Part shown: piece after piece, positions 1-8,808 of the stretch | How the letters are laid out: each line of letters opens with the position of its first letter | How positions within the stretch are numbered: the stretch's first letter is position 1 | Source: Ricordea florida | Lineage: Eukaryota; Cnidaria; Anthozoa; Corallimorpharia; Ricordeidae | Assembly: GCA_949710005.1 (NCBI GenBank) | Contig: OX453276.1 | Location: forward strand, 603,501-667,500 | Direction: 5' to 3' | Length of the DNA stretch: 64,000 bases | Translations under genes and position numbers: made by a program | The notes under the pieces: generated by a model | What the model was told of the DNA's origin: nothing | Database searches by the model: none | Seen by the model: only the letters and a program-made list of their open reading frames with translations

Positions 1-741
1 ACATTCAGTTGGTCACGAATGAGCTACAGGCACGCAAATTAATCGTGAAGCCGAACTTCCACCACAGGAACATCTTTTGCGAGAACCTGACAGCGTTCCA
101 CATGAAGAAAACAAAACTTGTCTTTGATAAACCCATTTACTTGGGCTTATCCGTTCTGGATCTCAGCAAGACGACAATGTACGATTTCCACTACAACTAC
201 ATAAAGCCCAAGTATGGAGAGAAAGCCAAGTTGTTATTCACAGACACGGACTCTCTTGCATATGAGATACAAACCGAGGACTTTTACAAGGACATCACTG
301 GCAGACGTGAAAGAGAAGTTCGATACCAGCAATTATCCCAAGGTACATCCATCCGGCATTGAAACGGGAGCGAACAAGAAAATTGGGGGTATGTTCAAGG
401 ATGAAGCGGGTGGTGAACAAATCACGGAATTTGTCGGTCTTCGAGCCAAACTATATGCCTTCAAAACGGATAATCAAAGTGAAGTGAAGAAGTGCAAGGG
501 TGTGAATAAGGCAGTTGTGAGTAATAGTACAAGTTTTGAGGATTACAAGACTTGCCTTTTCAATGGCCAACCACAGAGAAGGAAGATGAATACCATCAGA
601 AGTCATAAGCATGATATGTATACGGAAACCGTTAATAAAATTGCATTATCACGCGAGGACGACAAACGGGTGATAATGGAGGATAGGGTACATACTCTTG
701 CACATGGCCACTTCAGAACGCTATCTTCGGTAAAAACTTAA
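1..741 (+). pseudogene. Protein-primed DNA polymerase B, C-terminal fragment (element 3)
   Basis: The sequence matches the last quarter of the polymerase of elements 1 and 2. It includes the palm motif C (DTDS, around 242-253) and the thumb/C-terminal region. The window edge removes everything upstream. Comparison with the other two copies shows a one-base insertion near 300-303: the frame up to there ends at 362, and the rest is open in another frame to the stop at 739-741. The last residues also differ from the other copies. It cannot encode a working enzyme here. Confidence 0.85.
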
Positions 742-755
742 AGATTTATTAATAG

Positions 756-1007
756 ATGTATGTAACTAGACAAGCTGGTATGGATTATTACGACTCAGAG
801 GAACCTTATTCCAGACTTGTCGAATCTTTTCAGTCTTTGTTCAAAAAGGCCGATTTGGAATACGAACAAGGTTGTCAGCATAGGGATATTGAGAAATGGG
901 CTGATGGTAGAGGGTGTTGTATAGCATGTGGAGAGTTTTTTACAGACTATTCAGATCTTAATTCTGTTGTATCAAACTGTAAGCATGATAGTGTGTATAA
1001 GGATAGC
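756..1007 (+). pseudogene. TFIIB-like transcription factor, 5' part, split by element 1
   Basis: First part of a gene that continues at 18799 after element 1. The reading frame runs from ATG 756 (or 780) to a CxxC pair (CIAC, near 930) that looks like the first half of a TFIIB-type zinc ribbon. The insertion falls within the ribbon: the second CxxC (CSLC) lies just past 18804. The codons at 1002-1007 are in frame with the continuation if one copy of the 5-bp duplication ATAGC (1003-1007 and 18799-18803) is removed. In cells TFIIB recruits RNA polymerase II to promoters. Viral TFIIB-like proteins are known from large DNA viruses. Confidence 0.7.
1003..1007. repeat. Target site duplication of element 1 (left copy)
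   Basis: ATAGC precedes the left inverted repeat and is repeated at 18799-18803 after the right one. The match is exactly 5 bp; the sixth base on either side does not match. Confidence 0.85.
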
Positions 1008-1271
1008 AGTAGTTGGATTGTGGGCATTCTGGGCCAACTTCATTTTGATCGATTTTTTTGCGAATTCGTGGTTTTGGGTGTGGTCGATTTTGTCAGATGG
1101 GCGTGGCCAAAAAAGTTTGTGCATAATTAATTGGGTCGAGTCGAGTTTGACTTGGTTGATTTTTTGATCGATGACTTTTTTCGTCGAGTGCCAATTTTGT
1201 CGTTTGGATCGTCGATGTCCTTTGGGGGGTGGGGTGGGGGCCGATTTGTTAAAGTGGGATTTTTGGTCGAG
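1008..1271 (+). repeat. Left terminal inverted repeat of element 1
   Basis: Starts AGTAGTTGG and pairs with 18535-18798, ending at the shared GGTCGAG. It contains GTGTGGTCG/GCGTGGCC blocks and a G-rich tract (about 1218-1242) that could form a quadruplex. It probably also carries the promoter of the inward gene starting at 1301. Polinton repeats typically begin with AG, as here. Confidence 0.9.
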
Positions 1272-1300
1272 GTTTTCACCGGCTGGCATACGCAAACGAA

Positions 1301-1915
1301 ATGGCAACAAACATGAATGAGATGAGTCAATTGATCGATCTTGAAAAGGATTTTATACAATGGATGGTTATGGGACCAGATTATGAAGAGGTTGATTCTT
1401 TTCAGAGGTTTGGTCATGGAATTGATTTTGATGTTGAGTATCCTAGAAAGGGAGATGGTTTTGAAGTCTCATTGTCATACCGTTATGGAAATTGCAAATT
1501 CTTGATGTCCTTAGCATTTTTGAGGTCAAAGCTTAAATATTGGTGTGATGTTACTAAAGCAAACAAGTTGATCATTACGTCATCATCTTCAAAGGGTTGG
1601 GATATCAATGTGATTACTGTGTATTTGGATCGAGGAAATGCGCTGTTTGAGAATTTAAAAAAGATTGGACATGATCTTCATATGTTTCATTCAGCTCTTA
1701 CTGAATTTGCAGGGTCACTTGATTTGGTAAGTAGTGAAGAAGAAAGACACATTAAAATTTGTTTAATTAATGAGTACAAGGTCAATCACAAAGAGTCTTT
1801 CAACTACAAGGATTTCTATGAAGAGTTGGTGAAACATGCATACCATCCAGACAGGTTTATTGATTGGTGTTATGACGAAGACCAGAAGAAGTCTTTGTAT
1901 GAGTTTGTTGAGTAG
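1301..1915 (+). CDS. Left terminal-family protein (WHPxR motif), element 1
   Basis: 204 residues, function unknown. The C-terminus carries YHPDRFIDWC followed by an acidic stretch. This signature is shared with the genes at 17419, 17957, 35476 and 51476, all at element ends and all reading inward. The start is the ATG after CAAACGAA, the same position as in element 2, whose upstream bases match; in element 1 it lies 30 bp past the repeat. No membrane segment or enzyme motif is seen. I recall similar C-terminal motifs in giant-virus proteins, but have not checked. The rest of the protein is hardly alike between family members, suggesting fast change. A hairpin follows 18 nt after the stop. Confidence 0.75.
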   Translation: MATNMNEMSQLIDLEKDFIQWMVMGPDYEEVDSFQRFGHGIDFDVEYPRKGDGFEVSLSYRYGNCKFLMSLAFLRSKLKYWCDVTKANKLIITSSSSKGWDINVITVYLDRGNALFENLKKIGHDLHMFHSALTEFAGSLDLVSSEEERHIKICLINEYKVNHKESFNYKDFYEELVKHAYHPDRFIDWCYDEDQKKSLYEFVE

Positions 1916-1933
1916 TTATGTTAAGGGCACACA

Positions 1934-1958
1934 TTTGTGACATGTATCGTGTCACAAA
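1934..1958 (+). terminator. 25-bp palindrome (hairpin), copy 1
   Basis: Arms TTTGTGACA and TGTCACAAA around TG-TAT-CG. It starts 18 nt after the stop of the gene at 1301 and ends 50 nt before the polymerase ATG. Arm differences from the other five copies are compensated on both sides, supporting selection on symmetry or RNA folding. Likely a 3'-end signal; an operator is the alternative. Confidence 0.6.
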
Positions 1959-2008
1959 AGTTAAATATGGTGGCTTAAGAGTTACAATGTCAGTATACAA
2001 TTCATGCT

Positions 2009-5000
2009 ATGGAGAATTTGACAGTGAAAGACTTGAGGTCAATAGCCAAAAGAGCTGGTGTGAGTGTTCGAGGATTCAGAAAGGCTGAAATGCTCACAGC
2101 GTTATCCGATATACAACCTGAGAACTTGACAGTGAAGATACTACGAACCATGGCCAAGAGGTCTGGTATTCGAGGCTTTGGTAACATGTGTAAAGAGGCT
2201 CTCATTAATGCCGTCGGATCCTTACAGGTGGTTGAAGCTAATGTTCCAGTTCCTGGTCCAGTTAGACCCATAAGAACAAGACCCGCCCGGGCTTCGTATG
2301 GAAGGGCTGTTGCTTCTGCCAGGCGTGAAATCATTCAGACCACAGATTGGATAAGATCCAATGTTAGAGATCCAAACAGGAGGGCCATCACCAGGAGATT
2401 AAGAAGGGCAGCTGCTGCGGTTAGGAGGGAACCTGAGTTTTTCGTCCCTGAAAGACATGAAACGGCTCTGAGAGGCTTTTTGAGGACTTACATAGTAAAG
2501 GGAAGAGCTGGCTACGATCCAGTTACATTTCTTGGCAAGGTTAGAACACCATTTCGTAGTTTATTGGATGGAATTAGGAAGCCATTCAAGTTGAAGTGTA
2601 TTCTTTCGTGTGGATTCGCGAGGAGGAACAACCAAGATAATCGTGTTATTGAGCGGAGTCAGGGTCATTTCCATTCACTGATGGAGACAGTGACAGCTTC
2701 AACAGACACACTCGCTTTGTTTGATGGCATCAAAGCTAAACTTGTTGAATTGGTGCAGAAATACGAGAATGAGCACTCTGGATGGGTGTTTGAAAGTGTG
2801 ATTGACTTTCGTATCCATTTGAACCCGTTTCAACCTTTTTCTGGAAGTTCGTATATTAAATTACCACCCAAATTGGCCACTAAGAAGGCAATCATCAATG
2901 TCAAGAATGAAGACCATGAGTGTTTCAAATGGGCAGTGAGATCTGCTGTGTTCCCAAACAAGGACCACCCCTATAGACTAAACAAGGAGATGAGAGAAAA
3001 CTCAGAGAAGCTAGACTGGTCAGGAATAGAGTTCCCCGTGGCGGCACTCAGTACAACCCAGATAAATAGGTTTGAAAGGCAGAACCCATATGGGATCAAC
3101 ATCCTTGGTTATGAGAATGGCGAGCCAACCCTAATCAGGCGCAGTAACAAGTCAGGGGTTACAAAGATAAACCTACTCTTGATATCAAACGAAGAGACAA
3201 ATCACTACTGTTGGATCAAAAACATGTCAAGATTTGTCGAGTATAATAAACATCATGGCACTCGTTTCTATTGTGACAACTGTCTAAACTCGTTCAATTC
3301 TCAAAAGTCGTTGGACGACCATATGGAGTACTGCCTAAACAACGAATCAGTCAAAGTCCAGATGCCGATGGAGGAGGATGGCAGCCCAAAGTACATTACT
3401 TTCACGAACCACAGACGAAAGATGCAAGTGCCATTTGTAATCTATGCTGATTTCGAGTGTTTCACGGAGAAGTTGGACACTTGTTTACCGGATGACAGGG
3501 ATAGCTTCACGAATCAATATCAGAAGCACAAGCCATCAGGTTTCTGTTACCTTATCAAGTGTTTCGATGATAGTATCTTTGAGCCTAAGTTGGTGATGCG
3601 AACAGTCAACTCACCCGAGGATGACATACCACAAATGTTCCAAGAAAGTTTGGAGGAGGACATCAAGAAGATCTATGATCAATTCAAGTTTGAAAAGAAG
3701 CTCAAAATGACGATTATCGATAACATGCATTATAGAAAGGCTACTCATTGCCATATTTGTGAAGGCAAATTGGGTAGAGATAAGGTGCTCGACCACTGTC
3801 ATTTTACAGGCAGGTACAGAGGAGCGGCCCACAGAAAATGCAACCTGGAATTCAACACCCCAAAGTTCTTCCCAGTCATATTCCACAACTTGTCTGGATA
3901 TGACAGTCACTTGTTTATCAAGAAGATGGGAGTGTCAGAGGGTAAGATTGATTGTATCCCACTCAACGATGAAAAGTACATCTCATTCACCAAAAAGATT
4001 GTGGTTGAAAAGTTCATGGAGAAGGAGGATGATGGTAAGGAGAAGGAGGTTCAGATTAAACGAACCATTAGATTTGTAGACAGTTTTAGGTTCATGGCAA
4101 GTGGTTTGGCTAGATTGGCTGACAACTTGCCGAGAGAGTCTTTGGCAAACCTCTCGAGATACTATGAAGGGGCAAACTTTGATCTTTTGGCTAGGAAGGG
4201 AGTGTTCCCCTATGATTGGTTTGATGGCTTTGACAAGTTACAAGTGTCCAGCCTACCACCCAAGGATGAGTTTTATTCGGTATTATACGACACTGACATA
4301 TCGGATGAGGATTATCAACATGCCGGAAACGTATGGGAGACCTTTGGTATGAGAAGTTTTAGGGATTACCATGACTTGTATCTCAAAACAGATGTGATTC
4401 TGTTGGCTGATGTGTTTGAGAACTTCAGAGGGGTTTGTATGAAGAATTACGGGTTGGATCCAGCATGGCATTATACTGCGCCTGGACTGGCTTGGGATGC
4501 CACGCTGAAGATCACCAAGGTTGAGTTGGAGCTTTTGAGGGATCCCGATATGCTGATTATGGTAGAGAATGGTATCAGAGGTGGAATATCAACGATCTCG
4601 ACGAGGCATGGGAAGGCCAATAATCGATACATGAAGAACCATAATCCCAGGCTGCCTACAAAGTTCATCACATATTTGGATGCTAATGGGCTCTATGGCT
4701 ATGCAATGACCAAGGCTTTACCAACCCACGGTTTTGAGTGGATGAGTGATCAAGAGTTGGCAGACTGGAGGAACCATCCATGCATATTGGAGGTGGACTT
4801 GGATTACCCGTTGGAGTTACACGATCTTCATAATGACTATCTACTATTCCCAGAGAGGGTGGATGTTAATGGTGTTGTTAAGTTGGTTCCCAATTTGAGA
4901 GACAAGAAGAAGTACATTCTACACCATGAAGCTCTGAAACAGTATTTGTCATTGGGTTTGAAGTTAACCAAGGTACATAGAGGGATCAAGTTCGAGGAGT

Positions 5001-5884
5001 CGGAATGGCTGAGGTCCTACATTGACTTGAACAATAGTTTGAGAGCCAGGGCTGAGAATGATGTCGAAAAGGACTTCTTCAAGTTAATGAACAACTCAGT
5101 GTTTGGCAAGACCATGGAGAACATTAGGAAGAGGGTGGATATCCAGTTGGTCACTGAGGAGAAGAAAGCGCGTAAGTTGATTGTGAAGCCAAACTTCCAT
5201 CACAGGAACATCTTTTGCGAGGATCTGACCGCCTTCCACATGAAGAGAACGAGATTGCTCTTTGATAAGCCCATTTACTTGGGGTTGTCCATTCTGGATC
5301 TGAGCAAGACTGTCATGTACGATTTCCATTACAGGTACATAAAGCCCAAGTATGGGGAGAAGGTCAAGTTGTTGTTTACAGACACGGATTCTTTAGCCTA
5401 TTTGATAGAGACTGAGGACTTTTACAGGGACATCAGTCCAGATGTGAGGGCTAAATTTGACACCAGCAATTACCCCAGGGAGCATCCATCCGGGATTGAG
5501 ACCGGAGTGAACAAAAAGGTTGGAGGGATGTTCAAAGACGAGGCTGGTGGTGAACAGATCACGGAATTTGTGGGTCTGAGGGCTAAACTGTATGCTTTCA
5601 AGACGGACAAGGAGAAGGAAGTCAAGAAGTGTAAGGGTGTTAACAAGGCAGTGGTGAGCAAAAGCATAAGTTTCCAAGATTACAAGACTTGTCTTTTCAG
5701 TGGCAAATCCCAGAGACGGAAGATGAACACCATAAGGAGTCATAGCCATGACATCTACGCCGAAACAATTAACAAGATTGCATTATCACGCGAGGACGAT
5801 AAACGTGTGATAATGGAAGACGGGGTAAACACTTATGCACATGGTCATTTCAGGACGCTAGAAGGTGGTGATTCAGTGTCTTGA
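2009..5884 (+). CDS. polB: Protein-primed family B DNA polymerase (element 1)
   Basis: 1291 residues, DNA_pol_B_2 type; replicates the element. Residues 1-70 are two SAP/HeH-like helical repeats (LTVKDLRSIAKRAG and a second copy). A C2H2 finger lies near 421-442. The exonuclease has Exo I (YADFEC, about 478), Exo II (LSGYDSHLF, about 630) and Exo III (YLKTDVILLAD, about 790). Between Exo I and II, at about 580-612, is an endonuclease VII-like treble clef (CxxC, DHCH, RG, HxxCN). Polymerase motifs A (DANGLYGYAM, about 891), B (NNSVFGK, about 1028) and C (DTDS, about 1124) are intact. The long N-terminus may hold the terminal protein. The 3' end overlaps the integrase by 40 bp, tail to tail. 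Confidence 0.95.
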   Translation: MENLTVKDLRSIAKRAGVSVRGFRKAEMLTALSDIQPENLTVKILRTMAKRSGIRGFGNMCKEALINAVGSLQVVEANVPVPGPVRPIRTRPARASYGRAVASARREIIQTTDWIRSNVRDPNRRAITRRLRRAAAAVRREPEFFVPERHETALRGFLRTYIVKGRAGYDPVTFLGKVRTPFRSLLDGIRKPFKLKCILSCGFARRNNQDNRVIERSQGHFHSLMETVTASTDTLALFDGIKAKLVELVQKYENEHSGWVFESVIDFRIHLNPFQPFSGSSYIKLPPKLATKKAIINVKNEDHECFKWAVRSAVFPNKDHPYRLNKEMRENSEKLDWSGIEFPVAALSTTQINRFERQNPYGINILGYENGEPTLIRRSNKSGVTKINLLLISNEETNHYCWIKNMSRFVEYNKHHGTRFYCDNCLNSFNSQKSLDDHMEYCLNNESVKVQMPMEEDGSPKYITFTNHRRKMQVPFVIYADFECFTEKLDTCLPDDRDSFTNQYQKHKPSGFCYLIKCFDDSIFEPKLVMRTVNSPEDDIPQMFQESLEEDIKKIYDQFKFEKKLKMTIIDNMHYRKATHCHICEGKLGRDKVLDHCHFTGRYRGAAHRKCNLEFNTPKFFPVIFHNLSGYDSHLFIKKMGVSEGKIDCIPLNDEKYISFTKKIVVEKFMEKEDDGKEKEVQIKRTIRFVDSFRFMASGLARLADNLPRESLANLSRYYEGANFDLLARKGVFPYDWFDGFDKLQVSSLPPKDEFYSVLYDTDISDEDYQHAGNVWETFGMRSFRDYHDLYLKTDVILLADVFENFRGVCMKNYGLDPAWHYTAPGLAWDATLKITKVELELLRDPDMLIMVENGIRGGISTISTRHGKANNRYMKNHNPRLPTKFITYLDANGLYGYAMTKALPTHGFEWMSDQELADWRNHPCILEVDLDYPLELHDLHNDYLLFPERVDVNGVVKLVPNLRDKKKYILHHEALKQYLSLGLKLTKVHRGIKFEESEWLRSYIDLNNSLRARAENDVEKDFFKLMNNSVFGKTMENIRKRVDIQLVTEEKKARKLIVKPNFHHRNIFCEDLTAFHMKRTRLLFDKPIYLGLSILDLSKTVMYDFHYRYIKPKYGEKVKLLFTDTDSLAYLIETEDFYRDISPDVRAKFDTSNYPREHPSGIETGVNKKVGGMFKDEAGGEQITEFVGLRAKLYAFKTDKEKEVKKCKGVNKAVVSKSISFQDYKTCLFSGKSQRRKMNTIRSHSHDIYAETINKIALSREDDKRVIMEDGVNTYAHGHFRTLEGGDSVS

Positions 5885-6834
5885 GGCACAAATTGAAGCT
5901 CTTCGCGAACGAATCCTCGTTTTGGACCTCCACTCAAATAATACAAGACTGGTTGACCCGGTTCGATTATGGTTCGGGCCAAATCATAGACTTCAAGACT
6001 CCATATGGGATCAGTAGCCCTTCGTTTGTCCCCACCTTCATGTTCACCGGGGGCATAAAGATATCTGACTTGAACATCTGGAGGTAATCTTTTCTCATTC
6101 AATCCCACAGGTCGCTTGTAGTCTGGAGTTTTGGTGTCAATTGAGTCCATTTTCAAAGCTTTGTCAGGCTCTTTACCAGTAATACGGGTGGGTTCACTAT
6201 TGAGGGTCTTCATGATGGCGGGCAATCTTTTCACCCAAACTGTGGATCGGGTATCACTAATCATCTCTTGAGCGTATTGATGGCTGAATAGCTTCTCACC
6301 GAGAGTCCTGTTGGCCCTTTCCACAAAAGCTTGAGCTCTATGATTCCCAGCTTCACTACGCTGGATTGTGACTTGATGCTTATTCATAAGAGTTGTTACG
6401 TCACCCTTGAATTCTGTTCCCGGATCCACCATTAATGTTTGTGGCCACTTCAACTTACGGGAATAAATCCGTTGAAAGGCATTGGCAACTTCACCACTCT
6501 CCTTTGAGGTCAATGGTTCGGCATCCTTGTATCTTGACGCGATATCAATCACGACTAATGCATAGCGGTATGTTTTTCTTCTCACTGTATCGTGAGGAAG
6601 AAACAACAAGTCCGCCTGATGAATCTGATTAGGTTTATTCACACTCCAATGTGGCCTGGGTATATACTTGGGGGCTGGGAGATAAATTTGCCACAAGGCT
6701 TGCTTTTCCAACCACTCTTTGGCGGCCTTTTCACTAACTTTGGCTGCTTTGGCCAATTTGGGTATGGCTGAGTATCCTTTCCAGTATCCATCAGTGGAGT
6801 AATATAATCGATTTAAAACGTTGGAATCAGTCAT
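5845..6834 (-). CDS. int: Polinton DDE integrase (element 1)
   Basis: 329 residues, retroviral-type integrase that inserts the element. The catalytic residues are D75 (HQAD), D137 (VDPGTEF) and E172 (FVERANRT), with the expected 35-residue spacing between the last two. The N-terminal region (YYSTDGYWKGYSAIPKLAKA) looks helical. The C-terminal part (KRRATDPIWS through GFVREELQ) resembles the small beta-barrel that follows the catalytic core in Polinton integrases. It faces away from the capsid-like gene with only 27 bp between the two ATGs, so they must share a very compact promoter. Both flanking Polintons show 5-bp target duplications, the likely product of this enzyme. Confidence 0.95.
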   Translation of the reverse strand: MTDSNVLNRLYYSTDGYWKGYSAIPKLAKAAKVSEKAAKEWLEKQALWQIYLPAPKYIPRPHWSVNKPNQIHQADLLFLPHDTVRRKTYRYALVVIDIASRYKDAEPLTSKESGEVANAFQRIYSRKLKWPQTLMVDPGTEFKGDVTTLMNKHQVTIQRSEAGNHRAQAFVERANRTLGEKLFSHQYAQEMISDTRSTVWVKRLPAIMKTLNSEPTRITGKEPDKALKMDSIDTKTPDYKRPVGLNEKRLPPDVQVRYLYAPGEHEGGDKRRATDPIWSLEVYDLARTIIEPGQPVLYYLSGGPKRGFVREELQFVPQDTESPPSSVLK

Positions 6835-6861
6835 TTACAAAAAAGAACATAAGCATTTAAA
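6835..6861. promoter_or_regulatory. 27-bp divergent promoter between integrase and capsid-like gene
   Basis: Only 27 bp separate the two start codons. The segment is AT-rich, with ATTTAAA touching the capsid ATG. Spacing and TTTAAA are kept in elements 2 (40959-40985) and 3 (20488-20514), so it must serve both directions or overlap the coding regions. Confidence 0.5.
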
Positions 6862-8097
6862 ATGGCTTCTATACCAAGCATTCTTGATACCAATCGTGTT
6901 CCAAGGACTCGCGAAGGGTTGAAGGCTATGACGTCATTAAATAGGGTCACACTAAACCCATCGTCAGCCGAACCTGGTGAGACATTATACATTGAAATAC
7001 CAAGATTGAGTGAAAATCTTGTGATTGTGCCCGGTAGCGTCTACATAACCTTTGATATGGTTGTAACCGGGCACAAAGACAACACTCTTGTTAATAATTT
7101 GGGAAGGAATCTAATTTCACAGTATAAGGTTCTATTTGGTGGTGAAATCGTAGAGGATCTTAGTAGATTTGATTTGTTCAAGACTTATCACGATTTGTTT
7201 CTGACAACTGAAGATCGTGAGAATAGGTTGAGACAGGGCATATCCAATGTTAACATAAGGAAGATCAGGACCAATGCGGGGAACAAAGACACAACAAAAG
7301 CAAGGGATAATACTTTAGCTGTGATTCATAACACAAGATATGCCATTCCATTAGATCACACAATTCTCAAAGATCATGGGGTGTTTTATCCAATAGGATT
7401 ACCACATCCACTTAGATTTGAATTGACTTTGGCCAAAGTTTCTGATGTTGTGGTTTATTCAAACCGTGAAGCACCACCTGATTATAAACTAATAAACATG
7501 GAGATGGAGTATCAGTGCATATCAAATGATTTTTTAGCAAGACAGGCTGTTGCGTCCTACAGAAATGGGAAAGGGTTCACGTATGAAAAGGTACTTCTTC
7601 ACAAAACCTTTACAATCTCTGAGGCTAATGATGTTGTGATAAATCAGCATGTTAATGTGCCGAGGAGATCTATGACTGGTATACTATGTCTTTTCACTGC
7701 CCCTCATACAGAAGGCCTTAGAGATTCTGAGATTTTTGCAAACCCAAAGATCACATCAGTCAAGATTGACATAGATGGAGTGCCCAACCAAGTTTATTTG
7801 AAAGGTATGATGGCGACTGATTTGTGGCAATCCATAATTAAGCGAGTTGGCCTTAGTGATTCAATTAAGGAAGCTGATTTCTATACAGATAAGTTCGCTT
7901 TGTGGATTGATTTGAGGACTTACCCAGATAACGATATCCATGGAAGTGGTTTGTACATTCATGCTACTCGTGATGGTGTGACTTTGGAAATTAAGAGAGA
8001 AAAGGTAGGAACTAGAGTTCTTACATGTCACATGTTTGTTATTGCTGACGCTATCATGAGCATTGTTAATGGTGGCCTAAAGGAGATTAAATATTAG
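6862..8097 (+). CDS. Putative major capsid-like structural protein (element 1)
   Basis: 411 residues. It directly precedes the packaging ATPase, a common place for a capsid gene in Polintons. The sequence is beta-rich, without membrane segments or enzyme motifs. The N-terminal half has alternating hydrophobic strands (VIVPGSVYITFDMVV, YKVLFGGE), and the C-terminal half ends in similar strands (KFALWIDLRT, CHMFVIADA). This would suit a double jelly-roll fold. The assignment rests on position and pattern only, and the 512-residue protein at 14717 is a rival candidate. A 10-bp-stem hairpin follows 13 nt after the stop. Confidence 0.55.
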   Translation: MASIPSILDTNRVPRTREGLKAMTSLNRVTLNPSSAEPGETLYIEIPRLSENLVIVPGSVYITFDMVVTGHKDNTLVNNLGRNLISQYKVLFGGEIVEDLSRFDLFKTYHDLFLTTEDRENRLRQGISNVNIRKIRTNAGNKDTTKARDNTLAVIHNTRYAIPLDHTILKDHGVFYPIGLPHPLRFELTLAKVSDVVVYSNREAPPDYKLINMEMEYQCISNDFLARQAVASYRNGKGFTYEKVLLHKTFTISEANDVVINQHVNVPRRSMTGILCLFTAPHTEGLRDSEIFANPKITSVKIDIDGVPNQVYLKGMMATDLWQSIIKRVGLSDSIKEADFYTDKFALWIDLRTYPDNDIHGSGLYIHATRDGVTLEIKREKVGTRVLTCHMFVIADAIMSIVNGGLKEIKY

Positions 8098-8110
8098 GCT
8101 GCTGTATGGT

Positions 8111-8138
8111 TTTCTTCTCACGTTGTCATGAGAAGAAA
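8111..8138 (+). terminator. Hairpin after the capsid-like gene (element 1)
   Basis: Stem TTTCTTCTCA/TGAGAAGAAA with an 8-nt loop, 13 nt after the stop. The same stem occurs at the same distance in element 2, differing by one base in the loop only. Confidence 0.6.
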
Positions 8139-8169
8139 CATCAATCTAAAGGGGTTAATGTAGTGAGTA

Positions 8170-8808
8170 ATGATGAACGAACTCAAAGATATGATTCCAT
8201 TCAATTGCATCATCACTGGTCCTACGAATTGCGGAAAGACCCAATACATAGTGGAACAGCTTCGAGGGCACTATAGGCAAGTGTTTGATTATATTGTGTT
8301 GATTTGTCCAACATATGCCCATAACAAGACTTATAGAGGCTTTGCCAAGGGGGACAAACGATTCTTTGTACTGTCACCAGATGCGAGTGATCATGACGAA
8401 ATCAACAATTTGTTGATGGACTGTGAATCGTTCTTCTCGGGTACCAATACACTCCTAATATTGGACGATTGTGCCGTTTCCAAGGATCTGAAGAATAGGT
8501 CCAACAAATTCATCGGCTTGGCCTTCTCTGGGAGACATGTAGGGATATCGGTATGGGTTCTCACTCAGCAACTGATATCTATAGCCAAACCATTCCGTGA
8601 AAATGTAGCTTGTGTGGTCTCATTCCACAATCCATCACAAACGGCGATGAAGATGCTTTTCGAGGAGTATGGCGGGGACCTGGATGCTGAAACGTGTAAG
8701 AAACTCAAGAAGCATCTTATGAATGAAAAGTATGCCAGGCTGTGCTTCTCTCTTAGACATCCATTCCAAAACTATTTAGAAATACCGGCTCTAACGGCAC
8801 AACCATGA
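8170..8808 (+). CDS. A32/FtsK-HerA-type DNA packaging ATPase (element 1)
   Basis: 212 residues, of the ATPase family that pumps viral DNA into capsids. Walker A is GPTNCGKT (17-24) and Walker B is LLILDD (95-100). A TQQ motif follows (VWVLTQQ, about 134), as in poxvirus A32-like enzymes. The length is normal for Polinton ATPases. The start is one of two adjacent ATGs (8170 or 8173); element 3 keeps only the second. The stop overlaps the next ATG in an ATGA arrangement. Confidence 0.93.
   Translation: MMNELKDMIPFNCIITGPTNCGKTQYIVEQLRGHYRQVFDYIVLICPTYAHNKTYRGFAKGDKRFFVLSPDASDHDEINNLLMDCESFFSGTNTLLILDDCAVSKDLKNRSNKFIGLAFSGRHVGISVWVLTQQLISIAKPFRENVACVVSFHNPSQTAMKMLFEEYGGDLDAETCKKLKKHLMNEKYARLCFSLRHPFQNYLEIPALTAQP

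Noticed and set aside
972..1417. Overlapping frames within the left inverted repeat of element 1 (and the matching ones at 18469-18852, 35120-35529 and 52051-52404)
   Set aside because: They are readings of the repetitive, low-complexity terminal repeat and are matched at all four ends; no protein-like features.
4471..5749. Several minus-strand frames inside the polymerase (also in element 2)
   Set aside because: Shadow frames of a long conserved coding region, without independent features.
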